A stretch of DNA of 64,000 nt. Source: Paenibacillus sp. YPG26. Lineage in GTDB: Bacteria; Bacillota; Bacilli; Paenibacillales; Paenibacillaceae. The stretch lies in contig NZ_CP084530.1 of assembly GCF_023704175.1 (NCBI RefSeq), positions 2,254,001 through 2,318,000 of the forward strand. The letters are read 5' to 3'. The notes beneath the pieces were generated by a model. That model was not told where the DNA came from and ran no database searches. It saw only the letters and a program-made list of their open reading frames with translations. The first letter of the stretch is position 1; every line of letters begins with the position of its first letter. Shown here one piece after another: positions 26,430-34,563 of this stretch. The translations under genes and the position numbers were made by a program.

Positions 26430-26444
26430 CTCCAGCTAAGGTCT
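26421..26444. terminator. Bidirectional hairpin built from two stop codons
   Basis: AGACCTTAGCT (26421-26431) and AGCTAAGGTCT (26434-26444) form a perfect 11-bp stem with a 2-nt centre. The stop codons of both convergent genes (26427-26429 and 26436-26438) lie inside the stem. No T-run. Confidence 0.5.
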
Positions 26445-27521
26445 GTCCATAAGCTCAAATGGAACGGTCGCCATTTCCTGTCCGTTCACAATAATACCCA
26501 GCCGATGCATTCCCGGGTAGTACTTGCGCGTGGTAATCGGCTTGAAGGATTGCTTTTTCACTATAGTAGTGACACCCGGGTTATACAACCTCTCGGACAG
26601 CTTGAACCGCTTCAATGACAGCTGTCCATTGCTTCTCATGTATCCGATCTCATATTCGATGCGTACCTTCCTAGGCTCGTCCGACTGGTTGAGAATATCG
26701 AAGGAGAAGTGCAGGTAATCGCCGACGATAACGCTTGGATTAATCACGGTGAGTACTTGAACCTCCAGGGCTGAACAATCTCCCAAGCCGAACAGTGCAA
26801 GTGCCTGCGGGTTACCTCTCTTGATCAGAGTCCGCAAGCCGTGCCTGACAATCCAGTCTGTATTCGGGTTGTGTCCGTTCCACTCTTTTGCAATATCAAG
26901 TACAAGCTCTGGATGATCCTTCGAAATGTCATTGAGATTATTCGCCACACTCTTGCGGACATATTCGGAAGTATCCTCCTTCAATGCTTCAAGGATCGGC
27001 AGAATGGGCTGAGGATCTTGCTTGAATAAGGTCAAGCTGATGCCCCAAGGCAACCTCGGTCTGCATCCTTCTGAAGCAAGCCTGCGGACATGCTCACTGT
27101 CACTCGAAGACCATTTCAGCATTTGCTGCATCATCCGCTCAGGGTCTTGAATGATGAACGGTCTCACCGCGAATTCCGAGCTGGAAGAGGATGTGAAATG
27201 CTCCAGAGCGCGAATTGAGATATCGTAATGCTCAAGACCATTCAACTCAACAAAATCCGGGAAGAATAAATATTCAAACCCCTTGCACTTCGGCGCAATC
27301 TCGGTCAGAATGCCAATCGCATCCCCATAACGATCCGGCAGAGTTCGCGTCAACGTGGCTGCTATGTGACGGATCCGCTGCTTAAGCTCCCGGTCTTCCC
27401 AAGCGTCATCATAGATGAGGTTAAGGAAGGTCTGTTCATCGAACAACGAATAGGCTTCCTTTACAATACATACGAATTGATCAAAGAAATCTCTTGAATA
27501 CAAGTCCTTCAGTGCATCCAT
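26436..27521 (-). CDS. AlkC-like DNA alkylation repair glycosylase
   Basis: A 361-residue HEAT-like helical repeat protein of the AlkC/AlkD DNA glycosylase superfamily, which excise cationic N-alkylated purines without base flipping. AlkC-type features are the motif LASEGCRPRLPWG in the middle and repeats such as SEYVRKSVANNLNDISKDHP and DWIVRHGLRTLIKRGNPQAL. A C-terminal beta-rich domain from about residue 255 (VLTVINPSVIVGDYLHFSF...) corresponds to the Ig-like domain of some AlkC proteins. The start is placed at 27521 behind AGGGGGC; the longer frame runs through an upstream terminator. Family confidence good, activity inferred. Confidence 0.83.
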   Translation of the reverse strand: MDALKDLYSRDFFDQFVCIVKEAYSLFDEQTFLNLIYDDAWEDRELKQRIRHIAATLTRTLPDRYGDAIGILTEIAPKCKGFEYLFFPDFVELNGLEHYDISIRALEHFTSSSSSEFAVRPFIIQDPERMMQQMLKWSSSDSEHVRRLASEGCRPRLPWGISLTLFKQDPQPILPILEALKEDTSEYVRKSVANNLNDISKDHPELVLDIAKEWNGHNPNTDWIVRHGLRTLIKRGNPQALALFGLGDCSALEVQVLTVINPSVIVGDYLHFSFDILNQSDEPRKVRIEYEIGYMRSNGQLSLKRFKLSERLYNPGVTTIVKKQSFKPITTRKYYPGMHRLGIIVNGQEMATVPFELMDRP

Positions 27522-27613
27522 CAGAACCAGCCCCCTATCTTGGTCTGATGATAACTGAAATAACTTGCAATGTCTATTTGGACCTGGACCATCACGTCCA
27601 TGGCTAACAGGAA

Positions 27614-27658
27614 CGGGCTGTCCCTCTAAGTCATGGAATGACTTGTTAGAACAGCCCG
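27614..27658 (-). terminator. Terminator after methyltransferase gene
   Basis: CGGGCTGT (27614-27621) and ACAGCCCG (27651-27658) enclose a second perfect stem AAGTCAT/ATGACTT. It lies between the methyltransferase stop and the alkC start, so the two are separate transcripts or attenuated. Confidence 0.7.
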
Positions 27659-27690
27659 CGTTGGAAGTAGTATAATATGAGATATCTATT

Positions 27691-28407
27691 CTACTTAATT
27701 CTCTGGACAGCAAAAGAAATAGACTGTGCCCGAAACTCCGTAGGCTCCTCATACTTGTCCTCTTCTATTGACTGCAGAACGGACGTCTGCTCCAGCACAT
27801 TCCAGCCATCATACACCTGTTCAAGGATCTGAACTGCTCGGGTTGATGACAAATTGAGCTCTATCAGTGTCTCAAGCTCTTTGCCCGAGTTCATCTCAAC
27901 CTCCTGTACATTGGTATTCATCCCGATACAGTGGATTCCGCCAAGACGTGTCCCCTGCTTCATCCGCTCCAGAACCTGGATGAGGGCTTCTTCAGAAGAG
28001 ACATGCTCCAGACAGCCGCAAGCAATTATATAGTCATATTCTTCATTACCAAAATCGGTATGCTCGGCATCGCCCTTCCTCGCATCAACAAGCTCCTCAA
28101 CGTCATACTGTGTCGCGTTCTCTCGAAGCTTATCCACAGCCTCGTCAAGCAGATCGATACCTGCCACTCTGCTTCCGGATCCCTTAAGCTTAAGGGCTAC
28201 TGGAATCGTATTCCGGCCAGCACCGCTGCCGAGATCCATAATATTAAGCTTCTTCGTATGTCTCATCAGGCGATCCAGCAGTTCCATAACTAAGGGAATG
28301 GGCTCCGACATCCAGGTTCCTGGTTCCAGAATTTCCTTCTCGTTGTACAACTTGCTATGATAAGTCTCTTCAGCCTTGCGGGCTTCCTCGAATTTAGCCT
28401 GGTCCAT
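27691..28407 (-). CDS. Class I SAM-dependent methyltransferase
   Basis: A 238-residue cytoplasmic Rossmann-fold methyltransferase. Motif I is MDLGSGAGRNTIPVAL, the acidic ribose-binding loop is AGIDLLDEAV, and YIIACGCLEHVSSEEA is the post-I/IV region typical of Methyltransf_11/25. The substrate is unknown; resemblance to tellurite-resistance TehB-like enzymes is weak. I start at the ATG at 28407 (AGGAGTGGAG immediately upstream) rather than at 28449. It follows DUF2188 by 38 bp, and the two may be cotranscribed. Confidence 0.85.
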   Translation of the reverse strand: MDQAKFEEARKAEETYHSKLYNEKEILEPGTWMSEPIPLVMELLDRLMRHTKKLNIMDLGSGAGRNTIPVALKLKGSGSRVAGIDLLDEAVDKLRENATQYDVEELVDARKGDAEHTDFGNEEYDYIIACGCLEHVSSEEALIQVLERMKQGTRLGGIHCIGMNTNVQEVEMNSGKELETLIELNLSSTRAVQILEQVYDGWNVLEQTSVLQSIEEDKYEEPTEFRAQSISFAVQRIK

Positions 28408-28445
28408 CTCCACTCCACTCCTATTCATGTTGTTCTCACAAGATC

Positions 28446-28673
28446 TCAACCCCGCGGGGGAAACGGATCATTCCCATAGCTGTTGGATTCGGAGATCTTG
28501 CCGTCCTTGTTGTGTATCTTATGTTCCGTCTCTTCCTTCTTCGCTTCTTCCCGGCCCTGGTCTTCAGCAGCAGCCGTGGTTCTATGGTGATTAATCTTGT
28601 TCCCGTCCTGCTGGTTATCCCAACCGCCATCCGGATTAGGCGTAGTATGAATAAATTCGTTTGTTTTCGACAT
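28446..28673 (-). CDS. DUF2188 domain protein
   Basis: A 75-residue, very hydrophilic protein. HTTPNPDGGWDNQQDGNKIN followed by HHRTTAAAEDQGREEAKKE and the ending SYGNDPFPPRG match the DUF2188 family, small proteins thought to be stress or spore related but without known function. Ribosome site GGGAGTGAAGACGA. It lies 54 bp downstream of the LigD-type polymerase in the same direction. Confidence 0.85.
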   Translation of the reverse strand: MSKTNEFIHTTPNPDGGWDNQQDGNKINHHRTTAAAEDQGREEAKKEETEHKIHNKDGKISESNSYGNDPFPPRG

Positions 28674-28727
28674 TCGTCTTCACTCCCTATAGTTGAATTA
28701 CAGATCCAATTTACCCGGTTAAACTCT

Positions 28728-29612
28728 CTATTTCACAAAAGCGAGCACAGCATCCAGCGACTGCTGTGGTGTCTTGGCTATCAGATCGCCGTATTTGTTC
28801 AGACGATCTTCCGTATTCAGAAGGTTAAAGTCCTTAGGGTCCACACCTGCCCGAACCTCCTCCCAAAGTAAAGGGGTGGACACGGCAGCATGCACCCCGG
28901 CTCTCGGCGTATAAGGCGCTGACAAGCTCTTGCCTGCGGCATGCTGAACATAATCAATGTAGATTTTGTTCCGCCGCTCCTTGATCATCCTCTCAATGGT
29001 GAACAGATCAGGATACTTCTCTGTTAGGAATTTCGCGAGAAATCGCCCCACCTTGCGCAGCTCACCAAACGTATAACCCCGCTTCACGGGAATGATAATC
29101 TGTACTCCTGTAGCTCCGCTGGTCTTGGGCACAGACTCAATATCCATCGACTCCAGCGCCTCACCGATTAATGCTGCGGCTTCCATCACTCTTGGCGCCA
29201 GCTCTTCACTTGGATCGATATCAAGTACCCATTCCGCAGGCTCCACGCCCCCGATATACTCGAAGGATGGATGAAATTCAAGTGCAGCCAAATTGCCAAG
29301 CCACAACAACGTTGGAAGAGAATTCAGATTAATATAGTTCACGCCGTCTCTTACAGCGGTATGAACGAATTCTGGAAGCGGATTGGGAGCATTTTTCTGG
29401 TAAAAGGACTTGCCTCCCACCCCATTCGGATACCGGATGGTAGTAAGATACCTGTTCTCGCAGTAAGGTAGGAGATAGGGCGCCAGCATAATCAGCTTTT
29501 GCAAATACATAGCTTTGTTAATGCCAAGCTCCGGCCAGAGCATCTTATCCGGGTGTGACAGCTCCAGCTCGTATCCTTCCACCTCGAAGATTGCTGTGTT
29601 CCCGCTGCTCAT
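28728..29612 (-). CDS. ligD-pol: LigD-type DNA polymerase/primase (PolDom)
   Basis: A 294-residue stand-alone polymerase domain of bacterial end-joining LigD. It is an archaeo-eukaryotic primase-fold enzyme that fills gaps or adds nucleotides at broken ends. The catalytic acidic motif WVLDIDPSE, the TIRYPNGVGGKSFYQKN substrate loop, PKTSGATGVQIIIPV and the late APYTPRAGVHAAVSTPL region are all present. Its ATG overlaps the ligase stop by 4 bp. Third gene of ku-lig-pol. In B. subtilis this domain is fused to the ligase. Confidence 0.93.
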   Translation of the reverse strand: MSSGNTAIFEVEGYELELSHPDKMLWPELGINKAMYLQKLIMLAPYLLPYCENRYLTTIRYPNGVGGKSFYQKNAPNPLPEFVHTAVRDGVNYINLNSLPTLLWLGNLAALEFHPSFEYIGGVEPAEWVLDIDPSEELAPRVMEAAALIGEALESMDIESVPKTSGATGVQIIIPVKRGYTFGELRKVGRFLAKFLTEKYPDLFTIERMIKERRNKIYIDYVQHAAGKSLSAPYTPRAGVHAAVSTPLLWEEVRAGVDPKDFNLLNTEDRLNKYGDLIAKTPQQSLDAVLAFVK

Positions 29613-30514
29613 AAAGGAATTCCCCCTAAATCTATTAACCTTGGATGCCGAAGAAGTCCCTGAGCGGTGGTCTCCCTGCCGCTTACTCTGGCTTCCAGCG
29701 GAATATCAAGCCACCTGACATCGGCATTTCTCAGCCCTTCCGGAAGCTCACAGAAATAATCTTCCTGCTGCGAATGGGCACGGAGCTGTCTCAGCCTCGT
29801 CTTCACCCGCTCGTTCAGTCCTGAGGAGATCCGCCCGAAATATTGCTCTCCTCTACGCATCACCAGACTGGAGATTCGCCCACTCTTCCAGATTACGCCT
29901 ACGATATCCACATCGAAATGAAGGATCGTCTTCCGCTTGAACCAATCTTGGTGATCCTTGCCTTCGCTGTATTTGCCCCAGCGTGTCTTGCACACCATTC
30001 CTTCCCAGCCTTGCTGAACTACCCAGCTCCAAATGGCATCGCCATCCTCGAATTCATCAGCTAGATACAGGGGCGGTTCCCATGCTTCTGTCAGCCTCTG
30101 CAGCTGCGCTCTTCTCTCCTCATAGGCCAGGCCGCGAAGGTCCAGATCTCCAAGGCGCAGGAGATCGAACATGATGTACTGCACCGGGTTCCGGGTTGCT
30201 GCTCTACTAATCAGGGAAGCATCCGTTAGCTTGTCCCGCTGCTGCATAAGCTGAAAGTTGGGCTGGCCGGTAGCCCCATCAAGAATAACGGCCTCCCCAT
30301 CCAGCAGGAAGGTCCCTGAATACTGGGAGAGGGCCTGAACCAGATCCGGGTAGCTGTTGTTCCTCAGCAGCATTTTCTTGGAATACAGCTCAACTGTACC
30401 TTCGTGAACCCAAGCGATTATCCGGAAGCCGTCCCATTTCAACTGGTAGACCCACTCTTCACCGTAAGGATGCTCATCTGTAAGTATGGGTGACATTGGC
30501 GTGAAAAGACGCAT
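29609..30514 (-). CDS. ligD-lig: ATP-dependent DNA ligase, LigD-type
   Basis: A 301-residue ATP-dependent ligase that seals double-strand breaks with Ku. The adenylated Lys is in QLKWDGFRI, motif III is LDGEAVIL, motif IV is EGMVCKTRWGKYSEG, and motif V is WFKRKTILHFDVDIVGV, leading into an OB domain. Neither a polymerase nor a phosphoesterase domain is attached. It starts 3 bp after the ku stop and overlaps the polymerase gene by 4 bp. Confidence 0.94.
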   Translation of the reverse strand: MRLFTPMSPILTDEHPYGEEWVYQLKWDGFRIIAWVHEGTVELYSKKMLLRNNSYPDLVQALSQYSGTFLLDGEAVILDGATGQPNFQLMQQRDKLTDASLISRAATRNPVQYIMFDLLRLGDLDLRGLAYEERRAQLQRLTEAWEPPLYLADEFEDGDAIWSWVVQQGWEGMVCKTRWGKYSEGKDHQDWFKRKTILHFDVDIVGVIWKSGRISSLVMRRGEQYFGRISSGLNERVKTRLRQLRAHSQQEDYFCELPEGLRNADVRWLDIPLEARVSGRETTAQGLLRHPRLIDLGGIPL

Positions 30515-30517
30515 TGC

Positions 30518-31501
30518 TTATGAGCCCGTCTTTCTTCGCCGTGGCTTGGCTGTTGTCTTGCCAGCGGATGGTGATTTGGCGGCAGATCTTGAAGATGTGC
30601 TGCGAGCTGTTGCTTTGCTCTTGGATTTTGAAGCGGGCTTGGAACCTGTTTTGGCTGAACGCTTTGCTGTCGGCTTGCTTACAGGTGTGTTCTCTGATTC
30701 TTCCCCGTTCCCCCCTTCCTTGGCTCCTACTGCTTCCTTGCTCATCTTGAGACTCGCTTTCAGTGCATCCATCAGATCGATGACATTCGTCTTCTTCTCT
30801 TCTGGAGCAACTTTCACTTCTTTGCCTTCCACCTTATCCTCGATCGCATCCATTAAGCGCTCCCGATATTCATCTTCGTACTTGCCCGGTTCGAATGGTG
30901 CGGCGAGCTGGTCAATCAGCATTCGGGCCATTTCCAGCTCCCGTTCATCTACCTTCGTCTGCTTCGGCAGGTTAGGAATCTGTTCCTTCGGACGAATTTC
31001 TTCAGCATAATACATCGTTGACATGGAGAGGACCCCGTCCACAATCCGCACGGCAGCCAGACTGCTCTTGGAACGGATGCTGACATTCGCGATACCGATT
31101 TTCTTTGTATCGAGAAGCGCCTCCACCAGCAGATTATATGCGTGCTCGCCGCTCTCCTCCGGAGCTAGATAATACGTCTTCTGGAAATAAATCGGGTCGA
31201 TCTCGGAGAGGTCAACAAAGTCGAGAATCCGGATTTCACGTGATGTCTCCGAAGCAAGCTTCTCCAGCTCTTTTTTCTCAAAAGTCACAAAATGTCCCGG
31301 TTCATATTCGTAACCCTTGACGATTTCGTTCCAGCCCACATTCTCTTCACATTTTGGGCATGTGCGGTGATACTGGATAGGAACATTAAATTCCTTATGC
31401 AGCATTTTCATTGGAATATCGTTGTCATGAGTCGCGGTGAACATTTTGACCGGGACATTGACGAGACCGAAGCTGACTGCACCTTTCCATACCGTTTGCA
31501 T
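30518..31501 (-). CDS. ku: Ku protein of non-homologous end joining
   Basis: A 327-residue Ku homologue that rings DNA ends and recruits LigD activities. The Ku core is clear: TVWKGAVSFGLVNVPVKMF, the HRTCPKC zinc-like pair, IVKGYEYEPGHFVTFEKKEL, and YYAEEIRPKEQIPNLP. After about residue 250 comes a Lys/Ser/Ala-rich, disordered tail (KPTAKRSAKTGSKPASKSK) of about 75 residues, longer than in B. subtilis Ku, probably for DNA binding. The ATG at 31501 has GGAGGGCTCAAG upstream. First gene of the ku-lig-pol operon. Confidence 0.96.
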   Translation of the reverse strand: MQTVWKGAVSFGLVNVPVKMFTATHDNDIPMKMLHKEFNVPIQYHRTCPKCEENVGWNEIVKGYEYEPGHFVTFEKKELEKLASETSREIRILDFVDLSEIDPIYFQKTYYLAPEESGEHAYNLLVEALLDTKKIGIANVSIRSKSSLAAVRIVDGVLSMSTMYYAEEIRPKEQIPNLPKQTKVDERELEMARMLIDQLAAPFEPGKYEDEYRERLMDAIEDKVEGKEVKVAPEEKKTNVIDLMDALKASLKMSKEAVGAKEGGNGEESENTPVSKPTAKRSAKTGSKPASKSKSKATARSTSSRSAAKSPSAGKTTAKPRRRKTGS

Positions 31502-31540
31502 CTTGAGCCCTCCATTTGGTCAATTCCCCGTGCGGGTAGA

Positions 31541-31714
31541 TTACTTCGTATTACCCTTAAGCAGCGGCCTGCTAATCAGGTTAGATGCATACCTTACCGG
31601 GGCGGGAATTCGATACATGACCAGGTTCCAGAATGAATCCTGCCAGAGCTCGCTGTCGGATGCAGCCACATGCAGATCTTCAACCAACGGATTCTGGTAA
31701 GGCAGCCAGAGATC
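31541..31714 (-). pseudogene. Possible 3' remnant of a lost gene
   Basis: A 57-codon minus-strand stretch reads like protein (contains DLHVAASDSELWQDSFWNLV and IPAPVRYASNLISRPL) and ends at a TAA at 31541, but has no ATG or ribosome site and is closed upstream by a TAG at 31715. It lies against the tandem repeat array. I do not recognise the family. It could also be a chance ORF. Confidence 0.3.
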
Positions 31715-31767
31715 CTAAATTGACGAATCCTTGAAATGGGTATAAAATTTAAATTTACCTTGATAAT

Positions 31768-31880
31768 ATGGATGAACCCCTTAAATTGGGGTGCTTCCAT
31801 AGAAATATGGATGAACCCCTTGGATTGGGGTGCTTCCATAGAAATATGGATGAACCCTATGAAATTGGGCTGAACTCCAT
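31768..31880. repeat. 39-bp tandem repeat with internal hairpins, 2.5-3 copies
   Basis: Units begin at 31768, 31807 and 31846, a period of exactly 39 bp (13 codons). The first two units are nearly identical and the third is diverged. Each unit carries imperfect inverted arms, GGATGAACCCC and GGGGTGCTTCC, that pair at 9 of 11 positions across a 7-nt loop. Both strands are open in frame across the array ([13 protein letters not shown] on plus, [13 protein letters not shown] on minus). It ends about 45 bp before trhO. Confidence 0.85.
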
Positions 31881-31923
31881 ACACAGAGGTATTTATATAT
31901 TTCCAATAGTTAGGGTGATTGCA

Positions 31924-32811
31924 TTGTCCAGTCCATACCAGATTCTATTATTTTATAAATTTGTTAATATAGAGGATCCGGAAGCTTTTACTGCTGAACA
32001 CCTTCAATATTGTAAGGACTTAGGTATAAAAGGCCGTATCCTGATCGCCAAAGAAGGCATCAACGGTACTTTATCCGGCACTGTGGAACAGACCGAGAAA
32101 TACATGGCTGATCTGCGCGCTAATCCTTTGTTCGAGGATATTGTGTTCAAGATTGATGAATCTGAAGGACACGCCTTCAAAAAGCTGTTTGTACGCCATC
32201 GGCAGGAGCTCGTTACCTTCCGGGTTGACGACAGAGAGCTTGATCCGAACAAGATCAGTGGTAAAAGACTGTCGCCCAAGGAATGGCACGATACGCTGGA
32301 GCGTGATGATGTCATTGTGATCGACGGCAGAACCGATTATGAGTATGATATCGGCCATTTCAGAGGCGCGATCCGGCCTGAAGTGGAGTCATTCCGCGAA
32401 TTCCCGGAATGGATCAAGGAGAATTTGAGCGAGTACAAAGACAAGACCATCCTGACCTACTGTACAGGTGGTATCCGCTGCGAGAAGCTGTCTGGCTATT
32501 TGCTTACAGAGGGCTTCAAGGACGTCGCCCAGTTGGAAGGCGGTATTGTGACTTACAGCAAGGATCCTGAAGTACAAGGCCGGCTGTTCGACGGCAAGTG
32601 TTACGTGTTCGATGAGCGGATCTCCATCCCCATTAACCATACCGATGAAGATATCGTGGTCGGAGAATGCTATCACTGCGGAACAGCCAACGATCATTAT
32701 GTGAACTGCCCTGTCTGCAACCTCCAGCATATCAGCTGCCCTGAGTGTGAAGAGAAGCATGAGCATTACTGCTCCGATGCGTGCAGAGAGAAAGCAGAAA
32801 TGGTTGTATAA
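31924..32811 (+). CDS. trhO: tRNA uridine(34) hydroxylase TrhO (rhodanese family)
   Basis: A 295-residue enzyme that makes 5-hydroxyuridine at the wobble base of tRNAs (TrhO, formerly YceA/YbfQ). The N-terminal acylphosphatase-like domain ([14 protein letters not shown]) is followed by a rhodanese domain with the catalytic Cys in [17 protein letters not shown] and a C-terminal cysteine-rich zinc module (CYHCGTAND...[14 protein letters not shown]...CSDAC). The start is taken as the TTG at 31924 behind AGGGTGA, matching the usual N-terminus ([13 protein letters not shown]). The frame is open through the upstream repeat to 31768, so an N-terminal extension made of 13-residue repeats cannot be fully excluded. 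Confidence 0.93.
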   Translation: MSSPYQILLFYKFVNIEDPEAFTAEHLQYCKDLGIKGRILIAKEGINGTLSGTVEQTEKYMADLRANPLFEDIVFKIDESEGHAFKKLFVRHRQELVTFRVDDRELDPNKISGKRLSPKEWHDTLERDDVIVIDGRTDYEYDIGHFRGAIRPEVESFREFPEWIKENLSEYKDKTILTYCTGGIRCEKLSGYLLTEGFKDVAQLEGGIVTYSKDPEVQGRLFDGKCYVFDERISIPINHTDEDIVVGECYHCGTANDHYVNCPVCNLQHISCPECEEKHEHYCSDACREKAEMVV

Positions 32812-32815
32812 ACGT

Positions 32816-32856
32816 AAGGAGCTGTCCCAATGTTGAACCTGGGACAGCTCCTTTTT
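32816..32856 (+). terminator. Terminator of trhO
   Basis: AAGGAGCTGTCCCA (32816-32829) pairs perfectly with TGGGACAGCTCCTT (32840-32853), followed by TTT. Confidence 0.92.
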
Positions 32857-32910
32857 GCCTGGATATTCGATCGAGCAAGGGGAACTGAGTTGTGTTCTGT
32901 ATGGTAAGCA

Positions 32911-33010
32911 GGGTTGGTCTTGGTTGGTCTTGGTTGGTCTTGGTTGGTCTTGGTTGGTCTTGGTTGGTCTTGGTTGGTCTTGGTTAGGCTCGGCTGGTTT
33001 AGGTCGGTCT
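32911..33010. repeat. 10-bp G-rich tandem repeat GGTTGGTCTT
   Basis: Seven essentially perfect units (32912-32980) are followed by three decaying ones (TTAGGCTCGG, CTGGTTTAGG, TCGGTCTGAG). GG pairs recur every 4 and 6 bases, and the 10-bp period matches one helical turn. The array lies between the convergent trhO and DUF1697 genes, beyond the trhO terminator. The plus strand could form two-tetrad G-quadruplexes. Confidence 0.9.
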
Positions 33011-33024
33011 GAGCCGGTCAGGGC

Positions 33025-33570
33025 TCAGACCTGCTGCTTCATTTCAACGGCCAGCGCATGCAGTTTGTTAATGGTATTCCAGTTACGGGAGGTGGACGGA
33101 ATCTTGGTTTTCACAAGTGCATCTCCTAGCTTGGAATCCAGGATACTGCGGCGGAAGAGGAAGTACACCTCTCTACCCACCACCGCGAACTCATCATTAG
33201 CCTTCTCACATTGTTCAAGCTTCTGTAGTCCCTCTTCAGACAACGGCTCTCCGAGCAGGGATACATATAGACTTTCTCCATCACTTAGTTCACGATGTGC
33301 GAACGGCGAATGAACGATTAGATCCTCCAGTTCCTGCGAAGTCCGCAGCATGACTTTGAGTCTAATCCCGAAAGTGGTATAGATCTCATCTTCGATCTCT
33401 ATTGCAAGCGAAGCTTCATCTTTCTCTGACTCAAACAGAACATTCCCGCTTTGAATATATGTCTTGACCCGCTTCAGACCTCTGTTCTCAAGGGCTGTTC
33501 TCAGATCAGCCATCTTGATCTTGTTGTTACCCCCCACGTTAATCCCCCGCAATAAAGCTATGTAGATCAT
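33025..33570 (-). CDS. DUF1697 domain protein
   Basis: A 181-residue cytoplasmic protein. The start MIYIALLRGINVGGNNKIKM and the segment RVKTYIQSGNVLFES are the hallmark of DUF1697, a widespread family of unknown function with a ferredoxin-like fold. Length is typical. The last codons lie 15 bp from the G-rich repeat array. It is a single gene with GGAGGTGGTAC upstream. Confidence 0.9.
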   Translation of the reverse strand: MIYIALLRGINVGGNNKIKMADLRTALENRGLKRVKTYIQSGNVLFESEKDEASLAIEIEDEIYTTFGIRLKVMLRTSQELEDLIVHSPFAHRELSDGESLYVSLLGEPLSEEGLQKLEQCEKANDEFAVVGREVYFLFRRSILDSKLGDALVKTKIPSTSRNWNTINKLHALAVEMKQQV

Positions 33571-33598
33571 TGTACCACCTCCATAATAAATTCTGGAC

Positions 33599-34423
33599 CT
33601 ACAATATATTCTGCAGGCGCAACGCTTCCGAGAAATAACCTAATTCTTCAAGTTTATCGCATATTAGATTAAGTGAAGGTGTATCCCAGATTGCCTGATT
33701 CTGATAATCTCTTACAAAAGCCAAGATAGTTTCGAGCTGCTCCGTCTCAAGGAAGTTCTTGAGTATCTCATAATCCCTACAAGGGATGATATCCTGCTTC
33801 CACCAAGGATGCTTTCTATAACTATCACGACGATTGCTCGATATTGGCATTATACCCAGACCATCTTGTGTTTCTAGCACGATCTCTCTTCTACGTTCTG
33901 CCCGAAGTTCCTGAATATATGTATATGCATTCTTAATTGGCCGAAGATTAAGTGAGGATTGTGCCGATTCAGCTGCTATTTCTTGTTCTGCCTTCCAACT
34001 TTTATAATCAAAATAAACACTTGTCGTGTCCTTTTCCTGTTCTTCCAAAAACTCTACATAGGCTTCCTCACTCAGAAAGTCATTAAAGAGCAGGTCTGCA
34101 TTTCCACACAACTGAAGAGAAAAGAAATCCTTAATATTTCTTGCCACTACCTGAATCGCGGTTGGATTCATAGGTGATACACGAATAATTAAGCATTCAT
34201 CCAAGTTGTCGTATCGGCCAAAGTCAGTCAGAAATGCATAATGAACCCCGTCCGCACCTGTATTTGCAAAATTAACAGCATCCACAGGGGTGCAAAAATA
34301 GCCGTTTGTCCCTTCGTAATCTAATTTCAAAAAAAGCCCAGACGGCGTTTCCAGTTCACGCAGTTTTGGAGTGAGTTCTTTCTCCCATCGTATCACTTTA
34401 CTCAGAAAACTAGAATCTTTCAT
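33599..34423 (-). CDS. Hypothetical protein (274 aa), AT-rich
   Basis: A soluble, acidic 274-residue protein of unrecognised family. The N-terminal part reads as an alpha/beta domain (PSGLFLKLDYEGTNGYFCTP, DGVHYAFLTDFGRYDNLDEC, ARNIKDFFSLQLCGNADLL) with some resemblance to SMI1/KNR4 (SUKH)-type proteins. The C-terminal third is helical. The start at 34423 has GGAGGTTGTAAAGA; the frame is open to 34468 without a site. Codon use is more AT-rich than in the neighbours, suggesting acquisition. A SUKH-type immunity role is only a guess. Confidence 0.7.
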   Translation of the reverse strand: MKDSSFLSKVIRWEKELTPKLRELETPSGLFLKLDYEGTNGYFCTPVDAVNFANTGADGVHYAFLTDFGRYDNLDECLIIRVSPMNPTAIQVVARNIKDFFSLQLCGNADLLFNDFLSEEAYVEFLEEQEKDTTSVYFDYKSWKAEQEIAAESAQSSLNLRPIKNAYTYIQELRAERRREIVLETQDGLGIMPISSNRRDSYRKHPWWKQDIIPCRDYEILKNFLETEQLETILAFVRDYQNQAIWDTPSLNLICDKLEELGYFSEALRLQNIL

Positions 34424-34563
34424 TTCTTTACAACCTCCACCTGTTCTAAAACAACTTTGCCCATACATGCTGCGACATTCCCTTTAACAGCTTATAATAA
34501 CAGTAATCCATACAATTCTTATCTATATCAAGAACAACTTACAGACATAGGGGGATGGCGCGA

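Larger units (their letters stand above)
31502..31923. other. Gap between ku and trhO: gene remnant plus tandem repeats
   Basis: This 420-bp divergent region has no intact gene. It holds a decayed minus-strand coding piece (31541-31714) and a 39-bp tandem repeat (31768-31880) that lies in the likely trhO leader. Confidence 0.6.

Noticed and set aside
31594..31884. Minus-strand 96-codon ORF of [17 protein letters not shown] repeats
   Set aside because: Kept only as part of the repeat finding. It has no ribosome site and runs out of the array into unrelated sequence.
31768..32980. CRISPR array
   Set aside because: Both arrays are contiguous tandem repeats with no unique spacers, and no cas genes are present.
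32855..33313. Plus-strand ORF of 152 codons with Trp/Leu/Val/Gly repeats
   Set aside because: Its repeats come from translating the 10-bp DNA repeat, and the rest is antisense to DUF1697. No ribosome site.
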